In this document: positions 1 to 11,989 of the stretch, piece by piece
Numbering within the stretch: position 1 is the stretch's first letter
How the letters are laid out: each line of letters opens with the position of its first letter
Assembly (NCBI GenBank): GCA_020881915.1
Contig: JAJFPB010000003.1
Coordinates: forward strand, 3,472,001-3,536,000
Reading direction: 5' to 3'
DNA: 64,000 nucleotides
DNA from: Paramyrothecium sp. XJ0827
Taxonomy: Eukaryota; Ascomycota; Sordariomycetes; Hypocreales; Stachybotryaceae
Notes under the pieces: generated by a model
The model's input: the letters and a program-made list of their open reading frames with translations, nothing else
What the model was told of the DNA's origin: nothing
Databases searched by the model: none
Made by a program: the position numbers and the translations under genes

Positions 1-848
1 TCGGTAGAGATTCTGGGCTCCTGGTCTTCCGCAACCTCCGCCTTGCGCCTGGCGAGTTCTTGCCGAGCCTTCTTTGACCACAAACTCTTGATTGCATGCC
101 ACAATCCGCCGAAGAAGCGTGAGTTTGCCTTTTTGAATAATCTCCATGCGGAGACATTGTCCTCCTGGATGTTGACGTTGCTCCAGTAGCGTAAGCGATG
201 CACATGAGCGTTGTTGAGCTCGTTGTCGAGGACTGTTCTCCGGTAGTCCTCAATGGCATCTTTGATGGCTGTGACAGTGACGATGAATATTAGAGGAGCA
301 GCGTTGAGAGCTGGGTTAACGCCGCCGAAAATAGGAAAGATCTGAGAAAAGGGTTACAGGTCAGCACCAAGGCATCGACGGCAGTGGCCGAGATTGCAAC
401 TCACTCCAAGAATGATTAGGAAAAGGAAGAAAATAATCGCCGCATTATGGAACTGGAACCACAAGTTCTTGGGAATGAAGGACAAAGGTGTGTATTTGGC
501 GGTGCGGATCTTGTTTCGGGGAAACGACTGTTCTGGGTGGCCTTCCTCGTTGAGAAGATCCTGGGGCAGGGGGAGGTTGAAGTACAACAACCGTGAGGCG
601 TTCTCGGCTTCGTCGTCTTTGCTTTCGTCGGAAGTGGTCTGGTTGTCGGCTTGAGGGTCGCCGGCGCTCCCCTTCTCAGTGGCGGAAGCCCTCCTCTGCA
701 TGCGATCCAGCAGAGCCGTACGCTTAGAACGGCCACTCTTGACCGTCATCTTGCGGGTGGCCCATCTCGCTCTCGTCGTCTGTCCCGTTTCGGACCTGGC
801 GGGTTGGGTGCCAGCGGCACTTGGGTCGAGATTCGCCGCAGTCGTCAT
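1..848 (-). CDS. P4-type ATPase (phospholipid flippase), N-terminal part, cut by the window edge
   Basis: This is the N-terminal end of an aminophospholipid-translocating P-type ATPase, DNF1/DNF2 type, which flips lipids from the outer to the inner leaflet of plasma and secretory membranes. Exon 1 is 848..405 and exon 2 runs from 341 off the left edge; the intron 342..404 starts GTGAGT and ends CTCAG and keeps frame. A charged, low-complexity cytosolic N-terminus of about 100 residues leads into the family's conserved entry, with NKIRTAKYTP, then IPKNLWFQFHN and a hydrophobic first membrane hairpin, then TAIKDAIEDYRR and LDNELNN. About 260 residues are visible; the phosphorylation (DKTG) and nucleotide domains lie outside. 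I chose the ATG at 848 because the upstream in-frame extension to 941 lacks family similarity, although it cannot be excluded. Family assignment is strong; the choice between DNF1/2 and a related P4 subfamily is less certain. Confidence 0.9.
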
Positions 849-3800
849 GGTGAAGCTGCGGGCCAACGCCCGATCTGGGCCCCCGGATATCCAGCCAGGT
901 TGGGAGTTCGGTCGGCGAGGGTGTACAGAAACGACGGACACGTAGACGGGAGTTCACAGTCGGCGTATTAAGGGAGTTGCTGGGGTCGCCAGCCAACGTC
1001 GACGTGAAAGGGCAAGAAGTTTGAAGAGAACGGTCGTCGACGACGCGTAGCCCGTGAAGTCCGGAGAAGTCGGTGATGTTTGTTGCGTGTCAGCAATTGG
1101 AGAGGGGGGGGCTGAAGGGAAAAAAGTCGCGAAGATTAGACGACAGGCTAAGCTTGGGCTCGGGAAGAATGGACACCGCAGCGTGAGGGTGGGCAGTGGG
1201 ACCAACACGGGTGAGGCGTGGAAAATGGGAGAAAGAGTGGAGGTGACTGCTGCAGTTGGGTCCCGGGGCATCCGACACGGTCGCCTGGCAGGGCTTTTTC
1301 CCAACTCGGGCGCGGGCGCCACGGACAGCGGAGTGTTCAATGTTAGCAGCAGGCGGTAGCTACGGTACCTAGTGAGCCTCCATGCAGTAAGGTGCGCTAA
1401 AGGGGGAAGCGTGAGGATTAGCGAGCGAGAAAGATGCAGAGGGGGCGCCAGCCAAAGGGTGGAGTGGGAGACGGGGTTTCGTGTAGGCTCTGTGTACCTC
1501 TACCTGCGACCGCTACCACCCTCCACCCGGCCTCTCGACGTATACGGAAAATGCGGATGTGCGCCCAGGGACGGACCCAATGATATTGGTAAGCATCCGA
1601 ATCACGAGTAATCACCGCTTCTTCTCCGTCCGAATGGCATTACTGTGTATGCTACGTGCTCTTTCAATTGTGCACCTAAGTCCGAGCTATTCCCTAGGCA
1701 CGCACGTCACGGTTCTCCCCGTCTTCTTTTTTCCTTCGCCTCCCTCTAGCACGCTACCTTGTCATGCATTTGAGTCACCTAGTGACATGTCTACTGTATG
1801 TGCAACGGCGATGCCCTGGTGCTTGGCTGGGTGAGATTGACTTCCCGCGCCGCATCTGCCATGTACCTTTCCATAATTATCTGTGCACAATGCGACCCGG
1901 CCCCTGGTTAAGGGGGGGGGGGAGGTTTCGCGGTGTGCCAAGTACCTTACTTTGTCAAGGGGTTCATTCTCTGGGAAAAGGATGCCCCCAGCCTCACAGC
2001 CGGCCGCAGGGCTGGCCTTTACATTTCTGACCCTCTTGGCTGAACACCTTGGTTACCATGGCTGATGACGGGTTAATGATTCAGTCAGGTTAGGTAGCCT
2101 TCCGGAGGGGCGGACCAGTGCGGAGCGGTTGCTGGCTTCTGGCGAAGAAATGCTAGAAAATTGCTTCCGACAAAGGACAACCAGCGTCTCGCCTCTCACC
2201 CCGGTGACGAAATTGAGCCAAAATTACCCAAGCCCGCCGCCCATCCGTTCACTTTTCCCGGGTTCTGCGGAGCATTGCTGACCTGGGCTGTCTGTTGCAG
2301 CTTGGCACATTTCTGCACAGCCAGCTCTTAATGTTACACGCACATGAACAGGCGCGGCACGATGTCTGATTCGCTCAAGCCTGGGATGTATTGCAGTCAT
2401 TTCTAAATGTACCGCATAAGCTGGCGGAACCCACCTCCTCTGCATGAATAGCATGTAAACCCAAGGCACCCCTTATCAATGCCGGACGCTAATGTACCTG
2501 AAATGACGGAGTACGGTACCTTCGTCTCTAATTAGCAGGTGGAGACCGCCGCGTCTCTCCGCCCAGGCGGCGCTGCCAATTTAGAGCTCTCCAAAGGTAA
2601 GGAAGGTCAAGGTACATGACCTGACGTAGGTGCATCCAGTCTGGCTGGAGCCGCGCCCTCCCATGCGGCAGGTATCTGGAAGCCTGAAGGATCAAGGGGT
2701 TTTGGGGCACCGTAATGTTCATCCATTGCCTGTCAAATGTTTACCCCTACCGCTCGTTCCCAACAAGTAACCATCGTGTTGCCTGGTGGCGCTCATAAAG
2801 TTGCACTGAGCAGAACTGCAAAACACCTACGAGCAGCCATCACGACAAGTTATCGATGGTAGTGACCAATCAGGCTCAGCCTTGGCCCATCTTCCCGCCA
2901 ACATGTGCACCCCTTGCTGCTAAGACCCCTTCCTCCAAGACTCGACGGCCAGCGGAGCGGAGCAACCAAGAGTCGATGCTGGCAAAAGGGGCCGGCGAGA
3001 GACATGAAGACAAGAAACACGTTCCGCCCCACGTTGCAATGCGCACGGCATCCCACGGCGTTGATGGCCAGCAAAGGCTCGTGGTCAATACAACACAACC
3101 GTCGCAGGATCCTGGCCAGCCTACCTCGAGAATTGTTTGTCGCAGCCACCTTGACGGCACGCACTAAACTACCTCGACGACTGTGCGCCGCGCCTCTGTC
3201 TCTCTGGTTTTTCATCCTTAGTCTATACTTTTGACTTGACTTGATTTCCATTCTTACATCTTACATCATTTACCTGGTCGGCCCTATCCGCATGATGCTT
3301 CCCGACCTGCAACCCGCCCGAACAGCAGCGCAAGCGTCAAAAACTTCTTGTCTGTCCCTTTTACCGTAGTTTGCGGCCAACGGCGGAGAAGACGGACCCT
3401 TGGGAGAGTCCGAAGCTCGCGCCTTCGGGGGGTTCTGTGGATCCGTGGGCACCTCCACCTGATCGACTTTGCAGGGCCTGAAGGTGAGGTACTTTGAGAC
3501 CAGGTACCCTTTCGTACCTGTACCTAGCGTGTACCCGTACGCCAACCTACCAGATCGGGCCATCATTCCACATCTAGTTCATGAAATCGACCCTTCATGT
3601 CACATCCCCTTCGTACAAATCCCTGGACGCCATTTCCCGCTGCCTCGTAATGGCCAGGTATCTGGTTCCTGGCAGAACGTTCCATCCAGTTGGACCCTTG
3701 GGTAAGGTGCTGTAGGTTAAGATTTCCCGAATGTTCAAATATTTGACACGGAATATTCTAGGTTCTTGCCCTCCCACTGGGCCATGGGCAGAGCATTTAT

Positions 3801-6432
3801 GCAAATGGAGCGTGCAGCAGATCAGCATGGGTCACAGTGTACTTTTCAACCCAGACATTTTCTACTGCAACGGCACCCTCTCTGATGGAACCCTGCAGCG
3901 TAACTCGTCTCCGTCCACATTAGGAATGAGATCCTGTTGTATCGGCGACCCAAGGTCTTCAGCGCCGTATTTGAAATCCGGTTCGTGTAGGTATCAGCGC
4001 CCCACGTAGTCGATCAAGAAACACATTTCTGGACGCTGGATTGATTCTTCCGGAGCAGTGCATACTTCAAGCGTTTGGGTTCACTGGGGCATCTCGGACT
4101 GTGCTCTGGAAAAAAAAAAAAAGAAAGCTGGAAACAGTGGAAACGACCTAGGCGGCCGGCTGCATGCTGTGCCGGGCGTGCTTCTGGATCCTTCAGAGCT
4201 CGAAGGCTGCAGCATCTGAAACAACCGAACGTGGCGGAGGGTATGCGTGGAGGGATGCACAAGAAGAACCACAAGCAGGGAAATGGTGATCGGCTCCGCC
4301 CACAACTAAGAGCAAGGATTGGCCAAGTGAAAGATTGACGATCTTACGGATGCAGAAGCAGCTTTGAAAGTTGTTGTCAGATTCAGGGGTGTTTCCATCT
4401 ATAGCAACCCTCTTTTTGCTGACGACTTGACGAGTTGGCCATTTGATTGGCGAACATTGCGAACTCGCATCTCACGCATGACAGCTTCTTTGTCGTGTTA
4501 GTAAGCATGGCCAAAGGCGTTTGACCTGTGTAATACTCCGTTTTGGAATGCCTCAATTCACCGTCTTCAAGTAATCGTCTATTCGTCAAAGGTTTTCCAT
4601 TTACCACTGATTCTCGTATTGCATCTTCATCCTGCTGAAGCATGCCACCCGCATCAAATTATGCTGTTCGTTGCCGTGCTGGAAACTGGGTCAACGCTGG
4701 CATTCGTAGTACCGCACGTGCCATGACAACAGCAGCTTGAAGATGCGTATGTCTAGACAAATCAATTCTAGTCCAAGATAAGGCACAATCAGTTCTCTTT
4801 CATTCGCAGCAACAGATTTACTGCGCCGGTCAAGCTACGATTTGCTGTAGAAAATACGGCGAAAGTCCGACCACGTTCCTGCGGAGCACCGAATGTGTAG
4901 CAGTATGCACTGCAGAGCTCATTGAATGGCTTGCGAACTTGCTATAAGTCAATACTCTTTTCATGTTATGTTCTCATCTTCCGTTCTCTGTTGTTCTCGT
5001 TGGACTTTGAGTTCAAATGTTGGTGATTCATTTTCAAGCAACCGGACAGGGAACGGATCTCAAGGAGGCATGTGCCAGACAATAAATCCAGATGAGCCAT
5101 AGCTTCTTAACGGGTCGAAATGTCGTGGGACGTTGGAGCTTCAACATGTCAAAGTAAGCTCGGATATGATTCGGCTGAGATTGGTTGCACGTATGGGTGA
5201 TGTTGTGCGGCCAGCCTCGGCTCCTCGGTTCAGCAGCTGCCAACAGCACCCACCATCTCCCTCACCACAGGATCAATGCGGGACATAGCGTGCTCGCTTG
5301 CATGTTCTTAGATAGCCGTGAGCATTCTGGAGAGCGCACATGCTTCGAAGTGAGCCCCCAGAGAGGACTGGCTCTTCGGCTCTTGCGCTCTTCGCTAGGG
5401 CTGTGATGCCCCGTCCAGTTCATCTAGGCTCATCATGTAAGGCAAGGCATGCTGGAACCGGATATCTCAGGCCCTGCGAGCATAATCCATATAGAGCTGT
5501 CACGGGCTAAGAGTTTCGTGAGGGATTCGTTGAAATGGGTTGCCTGGTAAGCTTGGGTATGGTATTTTTATATGAACAACGTCAAGATAAGATTGGTAGT
5601 GCAACCCTCAATGATCCTAACGCTTCCACTCACTCGGCTATCCAGACCACTCGGCTAGGTGTCAAGATGTGGCATGCGGCACCGGAACAGTCAACGATCA
5701 TCCTCGGTCGGCCGGAAACCCAAGGCTATTGACTAGCTTGCTCTCAGTACACCCTTTACTGTTGAGCGTTCCAAATTCCTAGTGAGTCTCCAGGCCTAGT
5801 TCTAGCCTCTGGGCCGTGGCAATGGCCCATGGCGGGGGACCCGGCAGTGGTGCTGTCGGTACCAAAATGACTGCCACCATCTCCAACTTACCCCGCGGTT
5901 TTAGGGCCCAATGACGCAGGACGGTGGTCACTCTAGCGCTATAGAGTACCCGAACTGACTGGCTCGAGAGCACATGCATTTCATCACACATGCTTCCGCG
6001 CCGCGCCAGCGCAACTCTGAACAGCCGATCCAGCAGTGGCGCGGCTAGCCATGGCAACCTCCTCGTTCCACCTCTTCCTCCATCTGGCCGAAGCTGCCCC
6101 CCTAGAACTACGACCCGGCCGCTGCCGGTCCCCATTACCGGGCAGAGTAGCCGAGCTCTCTTAGCACAGTCGAAGTGCCAGCTGGGGCATCTCGGTCGGT
6201 GGGCGGTAATGCGTCATGCTCATGTAAAAGATGATGGCTCCCCGGGTGCTACATAGACTAGATCTTGAAGTACAACCATCCTCTGACCTTCCTAAACCCG
6301 ACCGTCACAAACCTTCTCTCTTTCACATATCAAGGCTCGACCGAGCATCATCAATTGACAGCTACCTGACATTAACTCCTCTTGCACAGTGGACCGGCGC
6401 ACGATTAGATACGCGCAGGGCCATTCTTATCT
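849..6432. other. Gene-poor intergenic region, about 5.6 kb
   Basis: This region lies upstream of both the flippase (reading left) and malate synthase (reading right). I see no reading frame with a recognisable domain, a plausible intron series or sustained coding character; the open frames are short and overlap on both strands. It holds a G run near 1911-1923 and an A run near 4110-4123. Several AGGTACC/TACCT-type motifs are present, notably near 2490-2620 and 3480-3560. It presumably contains both promoters. No tRNA or rRNA was recognised. Confidence 0.6.
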
Positions 6433-6496
6433 GTAAGCTACCTTATTCAACGCTCCAACTATCTGATAGCCAGTCCCACTTGCTAACATGTGATAG
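6433..6496 (+). other. Candidate 5'-UTR intron of malate synthase
   Basis: A donor GTAAGC at 6433 and a perfect fungal branch-site string TGCTAAC at 6481, followed by an acceptor TAG ending at 6496, define a 64 nt intron about 100 nt before the malate synthase ATG. The size and signals match the coding introns of this gene. That the transcript starts upstream of it is inferred; no transcript evidence is available here. Confidence 0.45.
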
Positions 6497-6592
6497 CTAG
6501 CAACTTGTCAAGAGAGAGTCTGCATTCTTCCCAGGAATAACTCCCTCGTTCCTCAAACAATTTTCCAGTATTCGCATCAGGGACAACCAACC

Positions 6593-8429
6593 ATGGCGAC
6601 TACACAAAGCATCCTCCAGGGTGTCACTATCCTCGGCAAGGTCGATGAGTCCCATCGCAAGATCCTGACTCCCGAAGCTCTAGCCTTCCTCGCGCTCCTC
6701 CATCGCTCGTTCAACAGCACCCGCAAGGACCTCCTTGAGCGTCGCAAGATCCGCCAAGCCGAGATTGACCGCGGCACCCTACCAGACTTCCTTCCCGAGA
6801 CGAAGAGCATCCGTGAGAATGCCACCTGGAAGGGGGCTCCTCCTGCGCCCGGTCTCGTCGACCGCCGGGTCGAAATCACTGGCCCCACCGACCGAAAGAT
6901 GGTCGTGAATGCCCTGAACTCCGATGTCTGGACCTACATGGCTGATTTTGAGGGTAAGAAAGACCATTGCTCCACACTGCCATTGGAGTTGGAGATACAC
7001 CGTGCAATGGCTTTATAGCACCATGGCTCTAACATCCAACGCTTGTAGACTCGAGCGCCCCTACTTGGGAGAACATGCTCAGCGGTCAGGTCAACCTCTA
7101 TGATGCGAACCGTCGCCAGGTAGACTTCAAGATTGGCTCCAAGGAGTACAAACTTCGCACCGACCGCACTCTTCCTACCCTCATTGTCCGTCCTCGTGGA
7201 TGGCACCTGGTCGAAAAACACTTGACTGTCGACGGCGAGCCTATTTCTGGTTCCCTTTTCGATTTTGGTCTGTACTTCTTCCACAATGCCTTCGAGACTC
7301 AGCGCCGCGGCTTCGGCCCTTACTTCTACCTTCCCAAGATGGAGAGCCACCTCGAGGCTCGCCTCTGGAACGACGCGTTCAACCTGGCCCAGGACTACAT
7401 CGGAATGCCCCGCGGTACCATTCGAGGCACTGTTCTCATCGAGACGATCCTTGCGGCCTTCGAGATGGACGAGATTATCTATGAGTTACGGGATCACAGC
7501 TCCGGTCTGAACTGCGGCCGATGGGACTATATCTTCAGCACCATTAAGAAGTTCCGCAACAACAGTAACTTCGTACTGCCGGACCGTTCGGCTGTCACCA
7601 TGACCGTTCCTTTCATGGACGCTTACGTCAAGCTTCTGATTCAGACCTGCCACAAGCGCGGCGTTCATGCCATGGGTGGCATGGCTGCGCAGATTCCCAT
7701 CAAGGATGACAAGGAAGCCAACGACAAGGCTATGGACGGTGTGCGTGCGGACAAGCTTCGTGAGGTTCGCGCAGGCCATGATGGCACTTGGGTCGCTCAC
7801 CCTGTCCTTGCTGGTATTGCCAGTGAAATCTTCAACAAGCACATGCCAACCCCTAACCAGCTCTTCGTGCGCAGGCAGGATGTCCAGATTGGTCAGAATG
7901 ATCTCCTCAACATGAATGTTCCTGGAAAAATCACTGAGGAGGGTATCAAGAAGAACCTAAACATTGGTTTAGGATACATGGAGGCTTGGGTGCGAGGCGT
8001 CGGATGCGTCCCTATCAACTATCTTATGTATGCGGCATTCGCCTGATGACGGAAAATGCTTAAACGCAATGTGCTGACAACTTCTCTAGGGAGGACGCTG
8101 CCACCGCCGAAGTATCACGTAGCCAGCTGTGGCAATGGGTCAAGCACGGCGTGACCACTGCCGAGGGCAAGAAGGTCGACAAGGCCTATGCCCTGAAGCT
8201 TCTCAAGGAGTCCGCTGATGGTCTCGCCGCCAAAGCGCCCAAGGGCAACAAGTTCCATCTGGCCGCCCAGTATTTTGCCGGCCAGGTCACAGGCGAGGAC
8301 TATGCCGACTTTTTGACAACGTAAGTATTGTGTCTTTGATGTCTCTTTGGGCGCTGGCTAACTTGGAATAGACTGTTATATGACGAGATCACACAGGCAG
8401 GAACACCGAGCCCGGCATCGAAATTGTAA
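6593..8429 (+). CDS. Malate synthase, glyoxysomal/peroxisomal (AcuE/acu-9 family)
   Basis: Malate synthase condenses glyoxylate with acetyl-CoA to give malate, the second dedicated step of the glyoxylate cycle needed for growth on acetate or fatty acids. Exons are 6593..6953, 7049..8027, 8090..8320 and 8372..8429, giving 542 aa, the usual length of the fungal A-type enzyme. Visible hallmarks are the [10 protein letters not shown] segment, the [11 protein letters not shown] stretch, [17 protein letters not shown] (catalytic-site region with acidic residues), [11 protein letters not shown], and the [11 protein letters not shown] motif. The protein ends in SKL, a type 1 peroxisomal targeting signal encoded by the last short exon. 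The start ATG follows an ACC-rich context and matches the family N-terminus. It lies head-to-tail with the next gene and is not an operon. Carbon-source regulation is expected from the family but not demonstrated by the sequence. Confidence 0.97.
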
Positions 8430-8928
8430 ATGCAAGACTATTGTGCTGTGAGTCGGCGCGGATTTCCGCCGTTGAGTTAGCCTGTTTGTATGTATTTCCT
8501 TCTCAGGAGTGTAAAAAGTATGTGGTGAAATATTGAAATGCTCTGATTTCTTCGATCTATGTTGCTCGCCTCAAACTTATTCCAAGGAAATTCAGATCAA
8601 ACCCATCCGTTTAGTCTCGTGAATCTAAAGACACGTTCATGGTAACAGTTTTACGGATTGAGAGTTTGATGGGTTAATTCGTGGTACCTTCAACTGGTGT
8701 GACGCCACAGTTAAAACTGCGCCACGTGGCCTAGCTGCCATCATTTCAGGCTGCGGCCTATGAAGGTGTGGCTTGGCACACGACAGTGAGTTCGACCCAA
8801 CAACGACCGGTTAAGAGCAACGCGTGAACACGCAATGAGATGCATAGCACGCGACAAAGTAATGCTCTTGAACAAACCACCGGATATACTCGCCGCCTGA
8901 TTGTAGCTTCCGTGAAACGGGGAGCAAA
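8430..8928. other. Intergenic spacer, 3' region of malate synthase and promoter of the CANIN-type gene
   Basis: About 500 nt between two genes on the plus strand. It should hold the malate synthase 3'-UTR and polyadenylation signals (AT-rich stretch near 8500-8600) and the next gene's promoter. I see no further gene in it. Confidence 0.6.
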
Positions 8929-10882
8929 ATGTCTCAGAAATCTCAAAAACCTCAGAAGTCCCGAAATGGCAGCATTTTGAACTTCTTTAAGCCCGTGTCG
9001 CAATCTCAATCTCATTCTTCATCTCATTCTTCATCTCATTCTCAATCTCTCTCTCAGGAACCAAAGACGCCATCTCGCTCCGTGTCCCAGCAAGCGCAAT
9101 CCCCTCTCCCGCCATCCTCGCCTTTAAGCATCAGGAGCTCTCCAATCAAAGGCGCACCCGTCTTGACAAAGTCTCTTGCCCAGCGCGTGGAGATCGGCGC
9201 ATCGGACGAAGACGGCAGCGACGATGGCGGCTTCTCTGATGATTCTCTCGAGGATCTATCCACGCTACTCGGCCGGGCTCGTCCGACGACGAGCGTCATG
9301 GCGAAATCTAACCCGGCAAACAACCCCTACGCAACGCCAAGGAGCAAAAGGACAGCCCTGGAGTTTCACTCGTCGCCTCTGGGTGTGATGCCCCAGCACA
9401 AGTTTGACCTGAAAGCCCTTGCCAAGGACGCTCTGCAGGACGACGCAACCAATGCAAGCTCCTTACGTGTTAGGTCTGCCAACGAGGTGACAAACAAAAA
9501 GTCCTCGAACGCCCATGAAGGGTTATCACCAACAGTAAATGCCCTCGCTGATATTGTCAACGATCAGGGCGGTCACGATGCCCACAAAGTACTGAGAGCT
9601 GTTCAGAGAGCCGAGCCAGGTCAAGCACAGCTATGGTATTGTTTCTTTGAACAGGACTATCAGGCATCTCCCACGTCCGCGATCCCTAAACGAGCAAGCC
9701 GTGGGCCGTGGCAGCTCATCACGCACGGGGATGTCCACTCCAGAGAGCAGAACCTCGTATCAGGCCTTCCTCTTTCCATTTTACGAAAGAATGGCGGGTT
9801 GCCGGAAGAGCTCTTTGAGTGGATGTTGGATGAGATTTGTGTTCAAAAGTCGATTCTGATGCGTCAAGAATATTGCAACATGGTCGAAGAATGTGCCGAC
9901 TTAGTCCACCAACACTTGACCCCAGATCGACTGCAGCAATTGTTGATCCGGCTTGGAGCAGATGAAGAGCTTCAGAACATGCCGGCAGAGCTACCGGTAT
10001 CCAGGCCTAATCCGGCACCGTATGAAGGACGCGATTGGTCGTGCTTCGAGTCTTTTCTGGGCCTGCTTCAACGAATCTCCAAACATCTGTCCACTACGTC
10101 GGTTGAATATGCGGCAAAAGCTCTTCTACGCATGTCACTGGACCGGCTCTTCATCACAAATGTCACACTTCTTGGCCGGTTAGAAGATGCAGCCCGCGCT
10201 CTCATGGAAGCAATACCGCACCCTTCCTGGGATTCATTTGTAAGTGTGGCATCCTTCAATCCTAGCTTCACCACGCTAACATGACCAGTGCTTCGAAGCA
10301 TGCTCTTTAGTGCATGGAAATATCAAGACACAATGCATCAGGATCAATGCGATCCTTTGCCTCCCCATCGATACTGCAAGGTGTCATGAGCTGCGAAGGC
10401 GTCTAGCAGTGACTTTTCTCTTCGACGATCCCACCTTGGCGCGTCAACATCCTGACAGTGTTGTCACAATCCGGGGTGTCATTGATCGCCTCAACGGAAA
10501 CGACTTTGCCGTGGGTCCGAAGACTGACTTTGCGGAGTTGAGAGCCAGCATCATGCTGCTGGATGTGTGCATTAATGATGGTTCTTTCTTTGCCTCGAAC
10601 GACGCGGAAGATGAGATCCAATTCAACAAAGACGTGGACGAGCTGGCCCATAATCTGCGGGAAGTGTGGAGGAAGATCAACGACTCTGGCATGAAACTAG
10701 CTCGCACAGAGGCCAAGAGCGTCATCGAATGGGTGCAACAGCGTCTCGTCTACTCCGTCCGCACCAAACGAAGGGTCAAGAAGAGTGTGTTTGACTTGCC
10801 GGGGGAAAGTACCGACCCATTTCTGCCCCGCCAGCAAGACTTCATGAAGAAATACCTTAAAAAGATACCAGATCGCAATTAG
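8929..10882 (+). CDS. Candidate CANIN-domain (SLF2/Nse6-like) SMC5/6-associated protein
   Basis: Exons 8929..10239 and 10289..10882 give 634 aa; the 49 nt intron has donor GTAAGT, branch CTAAC and acceptor CCAG. The N-terminal third is disordered, with a motif RNGSILNFFKP at about residues 14-24 that resembles a PCNA-interacting (PIP-like) peptide, then a Ser/His/Gln-rich repeat, and an acidic stretch with SDDSLEDLSTLLGRAR around residue 110. The C-terminal two thirds (about 200-634) is predicted helical, with AQLWYCFFEQ, DWSCFESFLGLLQRIS and WVQQRLVYSVRTKRRVKK. I recall this architecture from fungal proteins carrying the Coiled-coil SMC6 And NSE5 INteracting domain, which act with the SMC5/6 complex in DNA repair. 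That assignment is from memory of the family and only moderate. The gene could instead be another nuclear genome-maintenance scaffold. Confidence 0.55.
9001..9056 (+). repeat. Coding short tandem repeat, TCTCATTCTTCA-like 12-mers
   Basis: Degenerate 12 nt units of the type TCTCATTCTTCA repeat inside the CANIN-type gene and encode a Ser-His-Ser-Ser/Gln tract. The length is a multiple of three per unit, so copy-number change would not shift frame. Confidence 0.75.
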
Positions 10883-11153
10883 TGGACCAAGTTTGTTAGG
10901 TAGTGACGGACTAAAGCAAGGGGAAGAGGACCCTGTCATGGCAGATGGTCGCAGGATGTTTATGAGTTACGAAGCAACGGCTCACGAGTATATTCAGCGG
11001 GTAATAAGGTCATAGTGTATAATACAGCCCCTCGCTGCAAGGCATGCAGACAATCATGTGATGCAAGTCCCCAAAGATACGAAGTTCATTCCAGTCCCCA
11101 ATCATTTGCAGTGTGATCTCTACACCGGCCTGTGAACGTTTGCGGTTGTAAAT

Positions 11154-11989
11154 CTAGTCAAAGAATTTGCGGTTGGGGTTCTTTCCGAAGAGGGCTTCTC
11201 GAACGGCGGGGGCAGAAGCGTCCTCCAGCAGCTTCAGGCGTTCCTCAAAGGTGTTGTTGATCTCGATCTTGCCTTTGCCGCCAATGATGACGACACCACC
11301 GGCTCTTTAACCTTGTTAGCAACACAGCCTTGCTGTTGTCAAAGGGGAAATGAATGGCACGTACGATCCCTCGGGAAGAGGATCATCCTCGACGATTGAA
11401 GCCGAAGTCTCCTTGTTGAGCTTCTGCTTGTACTCCTTGGTCGCCTCGTCAATGGCCTTCTTGACAGCGTCAAAGTCGGCCTTGCGGGCACGGATCTGCA
11501 CATCCTTCTCGTTCAAGGCGTACAGGCCCTCGAGTATGAGTCCCTTGAGCACGGTCTGGTACTTCTTCTTGTCCTTCACGCCGTCGGCAAGCTTCTTCCG
11601 GGTCTCCTCGAATATGCTGTCCAGCATCTCCTGGCGTGCGCCCAGAACCTTGAGCCGGGTCTTGTTGGCGACGGTCGAGCGGGTGATTTGCTGTGACAAG
11701 GACGCCTGCTTGAACTTCTTCTCGTACTGGCTGTCGATGGCGTCGGTCTCCTGGCGAACCAGCTTGGACTTCTCGATCTCGAATTCCTCGTTGGCCTTGA
11801 TTTCGATCTCGCGGGCCTTCTCCATGGCTTCCTGCTTGATGAACGCAGTCATCTTGCGGAGCTCATCGTTGACCTGCAGAGAGCGGGATATTAGCGAGTG
11901 ATGGCTCGGGGCGGCGCACCCGATGGGGGCTCTGCGGGGGGGTCCATGGCTGGACGCACCTGCTGGTCAGACAAGGCGTGTTGCGACAT
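11154..11989 (-). CDS. VMA4: V-type proton ATPase subunit E
   Basis: Subunit E forms part of the peripheral stalk of the vacuolar H+-ATPase that links the V1 catalytic head to the Vo proton channel; it acts at vacuolar and endosomal membranes. Exons are 11989..11960, 11873..11365 and 11304..11154, giving 229 aa, the usual family length. The first exon is only 30 nt (MSQHALSDQQ) and continues into VNDELRKMTAFIKQEAMEKA. A long helical, charged N-terminal half (EIEIKANEEFEIEKSKLVRQE) is followed by the conserved GVVIIGGKGKIEINNTFEERL and the C-terminal RKFFD. It is convergent with the CANIN-type gene (271 nt apart) and divergent from the NIPA gene, with which it probably shares a promoter region. 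Confidence 0.95.

Noticed and set aside
4383..4643. Minus-strand 86-codon frame with an ankyrin-like TGQTPLAML segment
   Set aside because: Only one weak repeat-like phrase, no neighbouring repeats or exon chain; chance or a decayed relic cannot be separated.
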